Assembly (NCBI GenBank): GCA_032207245.1
Contig: CM063503.1
Span: 61,463,840-61,527,839, forward strand
Length of the DNA: 64,000 bases
Direction of reading: 5' to 3'
Origin: Pardosa pseudoannulata
Taxonomy: Eukaryota; Arthropoda; Arachnida; Araneae; Lycosidae
Position 1 is the first letter of the stretch. Every line of letters starts with the position of its first letter. The translations under genes were made by a program, and so were the position numbers. Below the pieces are notes generated by a model. It saw only the letters and a program-made list of their open reading frames with translations, searched no databases and was not told the DNA's origin. Of the stretch, positions 35,883 through 50,800 are shown in pieces.

Positions 35883-38800
35883 CTACATCAAATGTAGTAA
35901 AAAATATATATAGTGTTTTACGCAGATTTTTGCCACACATATATAGTAATATTTAATATATAATATAATAAACTAATAATCCCTAGATTTAAGTAATATA
36001 ACGACACCTAAGGATAGTTAATAAATTTAATGCTAAACCCCTTATTGAACATTCGTAATTAGTAAACATCCTTCAAGAAAGTTTTACAACAGAACTGCAC
36101 TTTCACCTTTCGTTCTCCAGAATGAGCAATTTTGAAATCCGCTTCACCCTGTGTCACCTTATTTCACATGACGTACTCAACTTGCCCGTGATAGATCAGC
36201 AACACATTTTGCCACACATATATAGTAATATATAATATATATTATAATAAACTTATAATCCGAGCTTGAAATAATATACCGACACCTAAGAATAATTAAT
36301 AAATTTAATGCTAAACCTCTTATTGAACATTCGTAATTAGTAAATATGCCCCAAGCAAGTTTTACAACAGAACTGCACTTTCACCTTTCGTTCTCGAGAA
36401 TGAGCAATTTTGAAATCCGCTTCACCTTGTGTCACCTTATTTCATATGACTTACTCAACTTGCCCGTGATAGATCCGCAACACATTTTGCCACACATATA
36501 TAGTAATATATAATATATATTATAATAAACTTATAATCCGAGCTTGAAATAATATACCGACACCTAAGAATAATTAATAAATTTAATGCTAAACCTCTTA
36601 TTGAACATTCGTAATTAGTAAATATGCCCCAAGCAAGTTTTACAACAGAACTGCACTTTCACCTTTCGTTCTCGAGAATGGACAATTTTGAAATCCGCTT
36701 CACCCTGAGTCATCTTATTTCCCGTTACGTGCTCACTTTCCCGTAATAGATCAGCAACACATATATAAAGTAATATATAATATAATAAACTAACAATCAC
36801 TAGCTTAAAGTAATATACCGACAACTAAGAATTATTAATAAATTTAATGCTAAACCCCTTATTGAACATTCGTAATTAGTAAACATGCCCCAAGCAAGTT
36901 TTACAACAGAACTGCACATTCAACTTTCGTTCTCGAGAATGGTCAATTTCGAAATCCGCTTCACCCCGTGTGATCTTATTTCACGCTACGTGCTCAACTT
37001 GCCCGTAATAGATCAGCAATAAAAAGAAATTAACTATCACTAAAAGAGATCAGCAATTCAATAGAGTGATACATAAAACTAATACGCCTAAACTTGCCCA
37101 GAACAAAGGTATCTAAAAAGTATTTTGCAGTCTTATATTAAAAGTATAAAATTTCAAGTAATATTAAAAAAATTCTTGGATAAAAATTTGCCTGTAACAC
37201 TAATCGTACATTTTATACTAATCAGAATTCAAGTTAAAATTTCAAAATGTAAAATGTAAATTCTTCCTTTGTGAAAATAAGGTGTGTGTTAAAATTTTTA
37301 TTATTTTGTTCAATTTAAGTGCCCCCTCCCCCTTAAAAAACACAGAAATCGTCAGACAAATTTAGCAAACAAACGTTAAAGATAAATGTTATCACTTCTA
37401 TGATTATATCGATAGTTATTTAGGGCACTTCAACTCTTGTTTTAAATGATTAATTTTTATAAAATTATATGAATTCTTTGTGCACCTTTTATATAAACAA
37501 TATTAGTTTTTTAAATAACTTACCAGGCGTAGATATAGTTTTCCTATGGTAGTTTCCAAATGGAACAGAAGTTGTAGTAGTTGTCATTGAGGCATTGAAC
37601 CACATTTGTCTAACAGCTGTAATTAATATAAATTAATATTTAATGAAAAATATTTCTTCATGATAAACTAAAAACTTGAATGTTATTCAGTGAGGAACTT
37701 TGGTTATTATTTTTAAGCTCTTCAATTTTTGTATAATTGTGCAAATTTAAAATCAAATAACACTAAACATACCAACACTTAATACATACCTATTTATTTT
37801 ATTTTATTTATTTTATTTTATTTTATTGACTTAACTCAATTCTGATCCCGCTATTTCACCATGTAGGTTAAAAAACATCATTTTATACTTATTTTCTTTT
37901 ACTTTTTTCGGTTTTATTACAGAATTTCTGTAACATTTTTGGAAACAAAATGCTTAAAAATTATTTTAATCTGAAAATAAAAATATCGCATGAATTTTTT
38001 AACTTATATGCCTAATGAAATAGCGGGTACCGTATTATATATATATTTTTGAAAACGTAAAAGCTATTAAAATTCTTGTATAATTTTAAAACAACTGATG
38101 AAGCTGTGAATTGTAACATATGTAGATAAAAAAAAAATATATAATTCGCCCCGTATTTCAGGACCGAAATGCATAAAAACTGACCCTTACGTGAGGGCTA
38201 ATACATACCTAATTCTTTTATTTCTATATTAATTCATTACGCTTCGCATTTTTTGCACATACATTACCGGTCGTTTAACAGGTTATGGTATGTTTAGTGA
38301 TAAGAAGGGAACGAAAGAACTAATTCTAAACAAGCATAAGATTTGTTTTGAATAACACTAATCGAGTTAAATGAATTAATTAAATACTTACGACAGTGGA
38401 ATCTAGGGCAACAGAATCCTTTAATAGGAATGGCGTAGCAACCTTTTATGGGAGGAGGACACTGTTGTTGAAGGCAGATAATATCACCCTTAAAGCAGAA
38501 ACAGAACTCACAGTTGTCAGATCTGGGTACTCGTTCTGAAGAAAGGTAAACTCGTCCTTCAAAGTAGCATACTAAAATAGACAAGTTTGTCAATAAGTCA
38601 TATGTTTATATTTACTTTGAATTTTCCATAAATATCAAACTAGTTTGAATTAAGCTATGGATATTAATATTAATCGTGTAACACTTCCACTGCTAGAGAC
38701 ATTTTCGATGGTTTGTCCAAGGCACCGTCTTGAACGTTTTATTATGCGATACATATGCTGAAATATTGTTTGCAGCAGATAAAATGAGTTATAAAATCAT

Positions 38801-41800
38801 GTTTGAAGCAGTTTTAGTGGTGGTGGTCATCGGTGACTCCCAAGGCGTGGTAAACAATTATTACGATTGTCCTTTTTTTCAAACAATCGTGCTTCGATTG
38901 CTAAGTAATTACTCTCATTCTTTAACGTCCAAAGCAGCTAGGAATAACTAGAGCAAATGATTTGACTAAAAAAGTGGTGACTTATCATTCCGATTGCGTT
39001 GATTAACCTTTTCTTTGCTTTGAATGTTTCAATCTGACTCATCGCAATATGCACTGATAAAATGTATATTTTCCATGAATTAATAAAATTATTTTTGTAT
39101 GTTCTATACTGCATTAATTTCTTCAAACCATTATAATAACAATGGTTTTATTGAAAAAATTATCAGTATCCATATTTACTATAATTATGTACTTTTATTA
39201 TTTGGTGCGTCGCCGGTCACCGCTCGCCCCTTGGCAGCCAACGTGTTAATATTTTTAACCAGCCGTTACACTTATGACAATATATATGTTAGCCATAAAA
39301 TTAAAATTACGCACTTATTTCCCATTTTTAAAGCACATTTATGGTTTTAAAAAATATGGTTAAAATTATTTATTTCATGAATTAAGTTATGAACTGACAA
39401 AAACATAGATGTTCTGCATTATTTTATTAAACATTTTATTAATAAAAATCAAATGAAAATAAAACTTTCATAAAAATGTGAGTATTATACACTTCACATG
39501 CCAAGACCTCTAGTTGAAAAGAGAGGTGTTTGTATAATAAAATCTTTTTTAAAGTCTTTTAAAAAACCTTTAAAACTATAATTAGATATACGTATGTATT
39601 TGTACATTTACATATATTTATTAAAAGGTAAAAGAAGGTATATTTACTGTCATCGCTTTCTTGAGACTGTTGAATAAAGTCACTAGGACCTAGAATAGAA
39701 ATTAATCAACTTTAGGTTAAAATTCTTATACATTAATTACATTTTCGTGATATTAATAATATTATTACGAGATTAATATTTTAGCCTAGCTGACATTTTC
39801 CATTAATATTGAAAGGTACTAAGATATTGACTGGAAAAGAACAATATTGAAGTAACATTTAAAAACTACAGCATTCATAGAATTTATTTCAATAATTTGG
39901 TGGTTTAAAATTATTTTTTAGAGGAAACGACAGTTAAAGTTGTTAAAAAATAACATTTTATGGAATATCACACTGCTTATAAAAATGTTTTATGACTTAG
40001 GGTCAAGTTCAAGGTAATGGAATTAACGGTAGTGAAGTAGAAATCTTTACTTTAAACTCCCAACGAAAATGATCAAAGCATATTTTGGATCATCAACGCA
40101 TTTATGACTTAGTTTGTTGCAAGTGCTATGGGCAACAATTTTGTTTCTCGATGACTAATCAGACCTCCCGCTTAAAGACGAGTGGGAGTAATACAAAAAC
40201 CTATTTTAGTAGTGAGATTTGAACCCATGGACTTTATACATACATGAAAGTTTTTTCTTTATCCTTTATAGAAATCCTGAATTTCTGATAGTTTTGTATG
40301 AAATTTGGTACACCGGAGTTTTGGGGAGGGGTGTAAAACACCACATTCCGGTCTATTTAGTTAAAAAAAATCATTTCCATGTTTTTTTTTTCTCTTTTTC
40401 CTTTTGTGAGCCTTTTTAATCTCTAACCTGTTCCCTGTGCTTGGATTATATCATTAGAAGTTAAATAAATGTAAGAATATTTTCAATTTTTCGAGTTAAC
40501 GCAATACATTAACGTATAAAACTAAACGTATTCTTAAATTGTAGTAAGATATATAGAAGATTTTAACTGAGAATTTATATTTGTATTTATATTTCTCAAT
40601 CAATAAGGTCATATGACTATTAAAAATGCTTTAATATACAATGGAGAAAATAACAGAAATAAACTATTTGTATTTTTACTATTTACTTTATCTCACTTAT
40701 AAGTAATTATATAAGTCTAAATATGCCAGAAAATTTATTTCCGGAAATCATTGTTTTTGATAATTAAAAAAATATTATTAATCTAGAATGCATCTAAGCA
40801 CTTTGGGCTTGAAAACAAACAATTTTGGAGGGTGTAAGCAATTTATAGGACCGCTGTAGGTAAGACAGGCAATCGGACTAATGCTACTTGCTCTACATAG
40901 GATTAAACTCCTCTAACAAGGGACCTCCCACTCTCCCATTAAATTGGGAGACATGTTTTGGATGAAGGAAAATGCAGACATATATAATCACTCCTATTTC
41001 TAATCTACTTGAAATGACCGGTATTACGCCTACAAATAAAGCTATTGATAGAATCTGTTCTAACGATAAAATTGTTGCTTTTTGCTTCCTACAATACCCA
41101 GTTGATTAATAAGAGGTTATCAAATGGTAGGACGCTGCCTTTGAGTACCGGAGTCCACAGGTTCGAATCACGGGATTGAATGTATGTTCGTAGCCACTCA
41201 TAACCGTATTTAAATTTAATGTCCCAGTCTCATTACCACTCGAGCAGCAAAATAATGGTTCGTAGTACTCCAAACAACATTTAATATACATGATGGAACT
41301 GTTCTGTTTAGGATTTCTACAGTCATTTCTTTGCATCGCGGTTGATAAGACTGTGATGAATACTGGAAGAAATTGAAAACTCTAGGCAACGACTGGTGTC
41401 TTAAATAGCTAATGCCTAATAAAAATATCTTCCTATTCATCCATCATTCGGGACGCGTTTTACTGGTAAAATATAAAAATTTTTATATACAACTTAGCAT
41501 AAATACGTATATATTGCAGAAAATATAATAAAATATTTATGCTCACCTGAAGTGTATGAATGATGAGCTTCGTGCACAACATCGGTTGGACTAGAGGGAA
41601 ACTTAGTTGACAATACCTTTGTTGTATCTTCATGAAGAGGGTAAGCAACCCATGGAGGTGAAAGACTAGATTGATGTGGATGTTTTGATTTATGTACTGC
41701 CGTCTTTGTTGAAGTTATAGGAAGGTTATCACCTGGTTTATGATTCTCAGTCTCATGAGGAACTTTTACATCCGTTTCAGAGTAAACAGGACTGTCCTGA

Positions 41801-44800
41801 TCCACGCTACTTGCACCATGTCCAAAGAAAATATCTTTGAAAGGAAAACTGGTAGTAATTTCTTTGCTGGTATAATTAGTGGTGCTTTGAATTTCACCTG
41901 GTTTATGATTCTCAATCTCATGAGGAACTTTTACATCCGTTTCAGAGTAAACAGGACTGTCCTGATCCACGCTACTTGCACCATGTCCAAAGAAAATATC
42001 TTTAAGAGGAAAACTGGTAGTAATTTCTTTGCTGGTATCATCAGTGGTGCTTTGAATTTCACCTGGTTTATGATTCTCAATCTCATGAGGAACATTTACA
42101 TCCGTTTCAGCGTAAACAGGACTGTCCTGATCCACGCTACTTGCACCATGTCCAAAGAAAATATCTTTAAGAGGAAAACTGGTAGTAATTTCTTTGCTGG
42201 TATCATCAGTGGTGCTTTGAATTTCACCTGGTTTATGATTCTCAGTCTCATGAGGAACATTTACATCCGTTTCAGCGTAAACAGGACTGTCCTGATCCAC
42301 GCTACTTGCACCATGTCCAAAGAAAATATCTTTAAGAGGAAAACTGGTAGTAATTTCTTTGCTGGTATCATCAGTGGTGCTTTGAATTTCACCTGGTTTA
42401 TGATTCTCAATCTCATGAGGAACATTTACATCCGTTTCAGAATAAACAGGACTGTCCTGATCCACGCTACTTGCACCATGTCCAAAGAAAATATCTTTAA
42501 GAGGAAAACTGGTAGTAATTTCTTTGCTGGTATCATCAGTGGTGCTTTGAATTTCACCGGGAATTCGGTCTGCAAATGTACTTGCAGCTGTATCTAATAA
42601 CTGATCCGTTAAGGCACTTAACGTTGTTGTTAGAGAATCATCAAACACAGGCAATGTTACTGTAGTAGAAAGATTTTTGTGCTTCAAATCATTTTCTTTT
42701 TTGACTGTGAAGTTATAGATAATTTCTGCTGGGGATACAATAAATGTATTTTCAAGATTATGATGCGTTTCTGCATTGCCAATCGCCGTAGTAGAATCTT
42801 TCTGTGAAAGCACTGTATTTAAATCTTCTTCTTCTGTGGTATAACCAATAGAAGTTAGATTGCCTTGATTGGTGGTAATATGCTGATATGATTCAGTGCT
42901 CTCATATAAAGTTGTATTTTGTACTTCTTCTGATATTGAAGAAACATTATATTTTATTTCGTCTGAGCCAAAATCTTTTAGGGTGGTGGATTCATTACTA
43001 ATATCTGAGACAGTAGTTGAGAAAAAGAAATTAATAATTTCTTCTAAAATTGTTGTAGATGTTATTTCAGGTTCGACAAATGTTTCTGATGAGTTGGGAG
43101 ATATATGAACTGAAGATTTTCTTGATTGTTCATGAATATATGTTTGAGCATTTGACTCATCCGACTGAAGTGTTGTTTTTTCTTGAGTAAATGATGATTC
43201 TTTATCATTAGGCCTGGATAATTTATCTTCTGATTCTGTATTAGGTGCTTTTTCAGATATGATGTCAGGCAAGGTTGAAATAGGCAGAAGGTTATTTGGT
43301 CTAGATATATTATGAGCGTTATCAGGAACAGGATTTAGAGTTTCATCTATCTCATGCTTTGTATTCAGTTGAGTAACCAAACTATGAAATCCTTCTGGAA
43401 CTTCAAAAATATCACTGCTTCCATGATCTTTATTTATAATCTCGTCATTATGTAAGGAATGTATGTCAGAACTAACATTAACTTCTGTTGTGGTAGAAGT
43501 GATATTATCTATTTCTATATTTTCTGGAGACTCAGAAGTTACTAAAGAGTTCTGGTCAGGATTTATTATTTCAGATGGTTTGTGTTCTTCTTTTAGAGAA
43601 GTGAGATATGTGTTTGTTGTCGTGACATATTTAAAAGTGACATCAGATGGTCTATATGTTGTAGTTTCCGAACTTTCTGATGAACTGCTGACATCTAAAG
43701 ATGCATCTGTTGTTTTTTCAGTTTGTATATCTTCAGTTGAAATCGTTTCAAAATGTGTCACTTTACTTGATACACTTTCTTCATAATCAGTTCCCGTTTG
43801 AGGAACCGAATGCGAAGTTTCCTTGTAAACTACTGTAGTTGACACAAAAGATTCATGTACATTCAAATCTTCAAAAGATTTAGTAGTAAGAATAATTTCA
43901 GGTTCTGATTCTGAACTATGAGTAGTTTTTTCAGGCAAAGTTTCATTTGAAGTTTTTGAAATCTCATTACTCTCGTCGACCAATGTATGTAGTTTATCAG
44001 TACTTAGAGATTCTGATGTTAAATCATTTGTGGTTGTTTTGATTTCGTCAAATATGACTTCAGTTTCAGAAACATCATGTACTGATGCAGTTGTATCATC
44101 CGAACTAATTGAATGTATAAAATTAGTAACTGGTGTTGTATGAATAGATGAATTATCTACGCTTTCTTTTAAATCTGTTGTCGTATGTTTCATTGCATCC
44201 TCACTTGATTGACTCGTAGGCTCACTTTGTGATAAGGTAGTTATATCATTTACGAGGGTAGTTTTTTGTGAAGTATATTGATCATCTAGCGTTGTAGTAA
44301 TTGGTTTAATATCCAAATTTTCCTCTGAAGTTATATCCTCTAATGAAGTATAACGCTCTTCTAATATAGTAGTAACATGTGTTGGTGATAAGAATTCTGT
44401 TGTGGTAACTTCAGTGTCATCATTCGCTTCTGTGTCAGACACACTTTGAGTAGGCTCAAATATTTTGGTTACTCCTGTTGTTTCAGATGCTGCAGATGTA
44501 CTTTGGACTATTGAGGAGAATGTTGTATCTGTTATTGTTTTTTCTTTTAAATCTGTGGGTAGAGTTTCAGATTTAGTAATATGTTGCTCTTTCAAACTGA
44601 TATTTTCAGTAAATAAAGGTGTATCGGTCGTACTAATATCGTGTAGAGATTCGTCTACATTATTAGATGTCAAATCAGTAGGTACATTATGAATTCTATC
44701 TGATGATGAATCTATAACATTTGATAGTCCAGATTCTTGCGATAAATGAGCTTCAGAGAATTTTGAAACAGTGGATGAATCGTTTACTATTTTTTGGGGT

Positions 44801-47800
44801 AAATTTGTTGAAGATTCATAAGTGTTGATTTCTACATTTTCATTTTCTATTGATGAACTTAACTCATCTGAGGAAGTTTTTGTTGTAGTTGTAGTTTCAT
44901 CCGTGAATAATACTCTAGGGGTGGATGCACTAGTAGATACCTCTCCGTAGTTGGTTACAGGGGTTTCATCACTCAATGTAGATTTTGCTTTTTCTTCCGT
45001 TGTAAATGAGCTTTCTTCAAACAGTTTTATTGTAAGTGTTGTAGTTGATGAAATGTCAGGAGATTCAGTAGAAAATGTCTGAGATGAATCATATAGGTGT
45101 GTTGTGATCTTGTCACCTGTTGTGTAATCTGAATGGGAACTGGTTGTGTACTTATCAGAAAATTTTTCTTCTTCAGTCGCTAATGTTGATTCTTCCTGAT
45201 CTGAACTGTCAGATGATTCGGAAGTTTTAACTGATGTTTCGGAAGGTTCACTTGTTTGTTTTAAACTGGTAACTAATACTGTAGGCACAGTTGTCAAGTC
45301 AAGCGTAGTATCCTCTTCCACTTTGGTGGTTGTACTTGTTACATCGAGTAACTCTTTTGGTGGCGGGGAAGTCCTTATTTCATCAGTTGTAAGTATATCT
45401 GATTCCAGTTTTATCGAACTTATTTCTGCTATTGTTTGAGTGGATAACATCTCAACAGATGGTGTTTCAGGAGTTACATCTGATTTAATTGTTTGGGATG
45501 CATCTGAAGCCTTATTTATGCTAGCGATCGTGCTTATAAGATCTTCTGGTTTAAAAGTATATTGCGGTTTTAAGGATTGCTGAACAGTAGTTTCGGTAAT
45601 TAATCCAGATGTTGAAGTACTGAACTTAATACCTGTGGTTTCTTCAGACGCTGTTTCATCATTAATAGTAGGAGGCAGGGCAATGTCTTTTATATCAGTT
45701 GAGGAAGCAAACTCTTGTATGTTGACGCTCGCAGAGTCTTCCGTTTCTCCGATTGTTGGCGATAATGTTGTAAACAAAATTTTTATGTCACCTGTTGGCT
45801 GAGCTGTATGAGCAGAAATAAACCCTGATGAGGACTCATTCAGCTGTGATGCACTATGAATTAGATTTTCTTGCAATTCGTCATCTTCAGATAACTTAGT
45901 TGCTATTGAGGATGGGCCGAATTCTGTATTTTCCGACCCTAAATGAGAAATTAATTGTATGTCAGTTAATACAGGCTCTTCAGTCTCTAAATCTAGTAAA
46001 CTTGAATCATTTATTTTGTGTATTGATTCAGGAGACAAATCATCCTGTCCTTCTATTGATATACTAATTGTTGAGATGTTTTCAAAACTTAAATTCGAAA
46101 CTGTAGATATATCATCATTTGGTTGTTTTTCTTCATCTACTATTGTCGGAATCGTGGAAAATGTCTTAGTTGTAAATTCTGCTTGTTGTTTATTGCTTTC
46201 AGTTATTTCATTATTCCATGTTGATTCGGAAATTTCTGATTCAGTATAATGTTTTTCTTCATCAGTTGAGGGGAATATAGTGGCTGTACTTTCTGTTGAG
46301 AAAAGTGATAATTCATGTGACGCTTCTTCAGAAGTGAAAGCAACTTCGCTGTGCTTTGTTTCAGAAAATGTAGTACTTTGGACGTCCAAAGTTGTAGGTA
46401 GTTTTTGTGGTATCAAGGTATGGTCTGATAGCGGAAGCTTTGTAGAGGATGTTATATCACTGGATATTATTGTCTCAGGGACTGGTTGAGTTTCAAGGCT
46501 TACTTTAGGAGTAACGGTCGAGGATAAGTTTAGTTTCTCATGAGTTTCATGTGTTAAAAATTGATTTTCTACATTTTTTACAGTAATGCCATGCACATTA
46601 GATGACATCGTTGATAATGTGTCTGGTAAAGTAGTAAATTTTTCATTTTCACTTGATCCATACTTTTTGGTTTGTACTTCATTAGTAGTAGAAGTTTCGT
46701 ATCCAGTTGAGAAATGTCCATAAGTTTCTTCTTCTGATGTAGATTGTTCAGGGTCAAGGAGATTATCATCTTGTGTAGATATCACACTACTGGTTGTTCT
46801 GATAGCTTCACTAGTGTTTTCCTCCGATGAAGAAGGATTTTCAGTGATTTTCTTTTCTTGTATGGTGTATAAGACAGAACTTTCATTTAAAAGCCCCTGT
46901 GTAGTAGTAGCAACCACATCGGAAGAATTTAATTCCGTTAATAGATCTTCACTGGATTCAGAGACCTCAGATGCATATTCTACGTCTTCATCGGAAATTT
47001 GAGTTGTTTCAAAATCATCATAGTTCAAAGTAAATTGATCTGAAAAGGAACTGTTATAAGAAATTACTTCTGAAGAGTCATTTGAGAGCTGTTCAAAAGA
47101 ATCTTGTAGTTCATTTTGTAGAGGGAATACCGTTGAGTAATAGGTTTCGTTAGATTCATTTTCATTAATAGTTGTGAAAGAACTGGTGTCATAATTTACT
47201 TCCTCCACTGACGATAATGTTTGTACCTCTGTTTTGTTGATTTCGGTATTTGATTTGCTGTCTGTATCACCTTCTAAAATGGTAGATGTTTTACCAACCA
47301 AAAGAGGAGTTGAGGTTGTAAATTGTGTTTCAATCACATCTTTTTCTTCGTTTGTTGAAGCTAATGCGTCAGAATTATAATTTTCTGTTTCATTTGATGC
47401 ATTAAAATCTCTTTCATTATTTGTAGTTAATTTTGAATCTGTTGAGGAAGATTCTGAAAGGTACGTAGAAGAAATTAAATCTTCTGCAGATAATTCATTT
47501 GAAGTTAGTGATGTTTCGTGATCTTCCTCTAGGTTATGAGTTGGAGATTTCAAAGTTGAATATTCATAAGAAAATTCCTGAGAAGTAGGTTTAGTATGCT
47601 TGTCTAATCCATCTATGTTTTCTTTAGTTGTGATAACTGATTCCGATTCAGTAGAGTTTTGGAAATCATATAACTCTGAAGTCAAAGGATATGACACAGT
47701 TTTAAGTGCATCCACATTTGTATTGTCGAATTTCACACTATCTTCATCTGTCACCGACGAGAACTGATGATTAGTAGAGTGTGAATGTGGAACAGGAGTG

Positions 47801-50800
47801 TCATCTGTATATACCGGTGAGTAATTTGTTTCTTTTTCATGTTTACCAGTTTCCTCAATGATACTGCTGATAGTATGTGACTCTGTTGTAGAGCTTTCAA
47901 AGTCATTAAATGAAATGTATGATGTAGTGGAAGGACTCAAAGCATCATTCTTGTCATATACAGTTGTAAAATCTGAAAAGGTATGTTCTTCAGTTACTAC
48001 GGAATCACTCGTGGAAGACCATAAAGCATCATCAGAGCTTTTTTTTGTAGAAATGTCTGAACCTAAACTGTCAGAAGTGTCTGTAGAAGAGAAAGTTGAG
48101 GACAAATAATCGTTACTCAAGCTTTCTGCTTCATCGGGTATACCTTCTGTAGATTCTATTTTTGCATCAAAATCTGAAGTTTCGAGGTGTTTTGTCGTTA
48201 AATCTGATATATTTATGTCTTGCACTGTTGATTTAGAAGCTTCAAGACTTACATCTGTGGCCCTATGTGTATGTTCTGGAATGGGGCTCGAGCTATATTT
48301 ATTGTCATATTCAGTAGCCAATGATGTTTGTGTAATTTCGTCTTCTGGCTTCGTGGAATCGACAGGTTGAGATGCTTCAGGTTTTGGTTCGAATGTGTAA
48401 ACTGTTGAAATTTGCTCAGTTACATCTTCAAACTCTTTTGTTGAGAAGCTAGATATAGTTGTTGATTCTGGAGATTTGGAGTCTGTGTCTTCAGTAATTG
48501 TTGAGGAACTTGTAGAGTCGTCACTCGTTAATCTTGTCTCATGAGGCAAAGTTGTTGGCACTGAACTCAAAATCAGAGGTTTTTCAGAGGGTTCAGTATG
48601 ACGTATTAAGTTTTCAGGACTCTGCATCTTCACCGGAGGCAATGTTTCTCTCTCTATAAATATGTCAGAATGAGTTGAAAAATCAGAGGAAGTAAAACCT
48701 TCCAATGAAGAGACCGAGGGTGTAGTGTATTGGATCTCAGATGTTGTTTCTGAAATTCCTTCACTTGATTGGTATGGAACTCTCGTATCAGAGGATTCCT
48801 GAATATCAGTAGATGTTTCAGCATTATCAAGAAAATCTGGTTTATTTTCTCCTATTTTATGGCCTATTAGTGTTTCATCTTTTAATTGATCTGTTCCATC
48901 TCTATGTGCTTCACTAGGGTCTGATAATTCTTCAGAAACAAGAATTGGATGTCTTGATGTCTCTATTTTGCTAGGTGTTTCGGTTATTCCATGCTCTGCC
49001 TCAGAATAATAATCAGAACTACTTTCCTTTGGAATAGAAGTGGATTTTAAATCTAACTCGAAATCAGATGATGAGTCAGTAGTTGATTCGAAAGGTTTGG
49101 CATCAGTAAAATGCTGTTGTATAGTAACTGAAGCTATGTTTTCAGTGCTGGGTGTATCTGTGGCAGATTCGTGTTTTTTGCTTGGATCTTCAAATGTTTC
49201 TTTGAAGTTTTCGTTTGCAGTAGTAGTTATATCATTTTCTCTTGAAATTCCTGTAATGCCTGATTTTTCTTGCTCAAGTAGAGATGACGATGTACTTAAA
49301 TTTTCATTAGTCTCCCCTGTGCTTGTAGAATAATCCTCATGACTTGTTTCAGAGTGTTCTTTTGTTGTTGTGGATTCAGAAGTTATGTCAGTTGTGTAAT
49401 GGTAATCCACAGTGCTATCAGAGCTTTGGATTGATATTTTCGTGTCAAATTTGTCTTTTGTTGAGGATGAATATATTCCTTCGCCAGATGAACTTCCTAG
49501 TGACACTTTTTCTTCGTCGGTTGTTGTGGTAATTGAAGATGAAGAACTCGTTTCCCACTGTGCAGTTTTCTCTGCAGTTTCATTTTGTGGAAGATAAGAT
49601 GATTTACTTTCTGGAGAAAGGGTAGTTTCTTTATCAGGATCTGTTTCTAGCTTGAAGGTATCATTAGTTTTTCCGGGGAAAATTTGTTCTGAATCAGAAC
49701 TGATGTTAATGTCAGTGGTATGAAGAGTATTGTCTTTCTCATCACTGATTAAGGTTGTAGTTACAAATGAATCAAATCCCTGCTTTTCTTCTTCTGATAT
49801 AGATTCTACAGTTGTTTTTTCAGACTCTAGGGAAACATCACTTGGTACTAATAAAGTGGTACTATGTAATATTTCATTTGAATCATACAACTTGGTAGTA
49901 AAGTGCTTTTCAATAGTATTTTGCGGTTCGACAGAAGCAATTTTAACTTCGGTTTCGGGAGAATAAGATGGGGAATAAGTTTCGAACTGTTGATGATCAG
50001 AAGTACTAGTTCCTTTATCTGTTAAGGTTGTTTCTATTGACTTATGAGTAACGCTTATTTCAGAACCCTTATCTATAAATTCCTTTTCAGTTGAATGGAA
50101 TTGGATAGATTCATCAATATTCACAGAAAGTCCACTGTTTTCTTCTACGTTTTCTATTTTGTTGGAATCTGCAGTATTAAGATTTTCAGGATTAGTTACT
50201 CTAAATTTTGTACTGTCATCGAATGCAAGAGTTGTTAATCTATCTGTTGAGGCTTGATTATCATCTGAAAAATTAGTAATATCTTTTTCGGTGTTTTTAA
50301 ATCTATGTTCTAACACGGTCGTTGATTTTGAAATTTCAGTAGTTTCCTCTAATTCATCAACTGGCTTTTTAAATGAAGTTTTGGGAATTCCAGTTATGAG
50401 AGTAGAACTAACACTGTCATCAGAAGGAGAAGAATCTGAGAATGTAACTTGTTCTGTATATGGAGTTTCTGATAAGGTTCCGCTTGTTTCAGTAACTAAT
50501 TTTCCGTCAATGGTGGATGTCACTTTTGATTCTTCCGTTGCGTCTGTTACTTCTGATTCTGAAATAATTAACGTTGAAGGACTTATAGTTGATTCAGAAG
50601 TTTTTACAATCGTTTCAGTTAAAGAATCTTCTTTGTCATTAGAAGGGGTATAATTTTTTTCTGATAAAGTGGTTGAAAGTGTTTCTTTGCTTTGATGAAT
50701 CAAAGATGCTTCATCATATGAGGTTACAACTTCAGAAAATGTTTCTCCTATAGATAGAATTTCAGATGAGATGCTATTTGTTTCAAATGCTGGAAGTACA

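Noticed and set aside
40200..40240. Possible tRNA gene (B-box-like GGTTCAAATC on the minus strand)
   Set aside because: No A box or cloverleaf could be built around it.
41740..42597. 285-codon plus-strand frame with five 55-residue repeats
   Set aside because: Antisense shadow of the 165-bp coding repeats; no independent start context or family motif.
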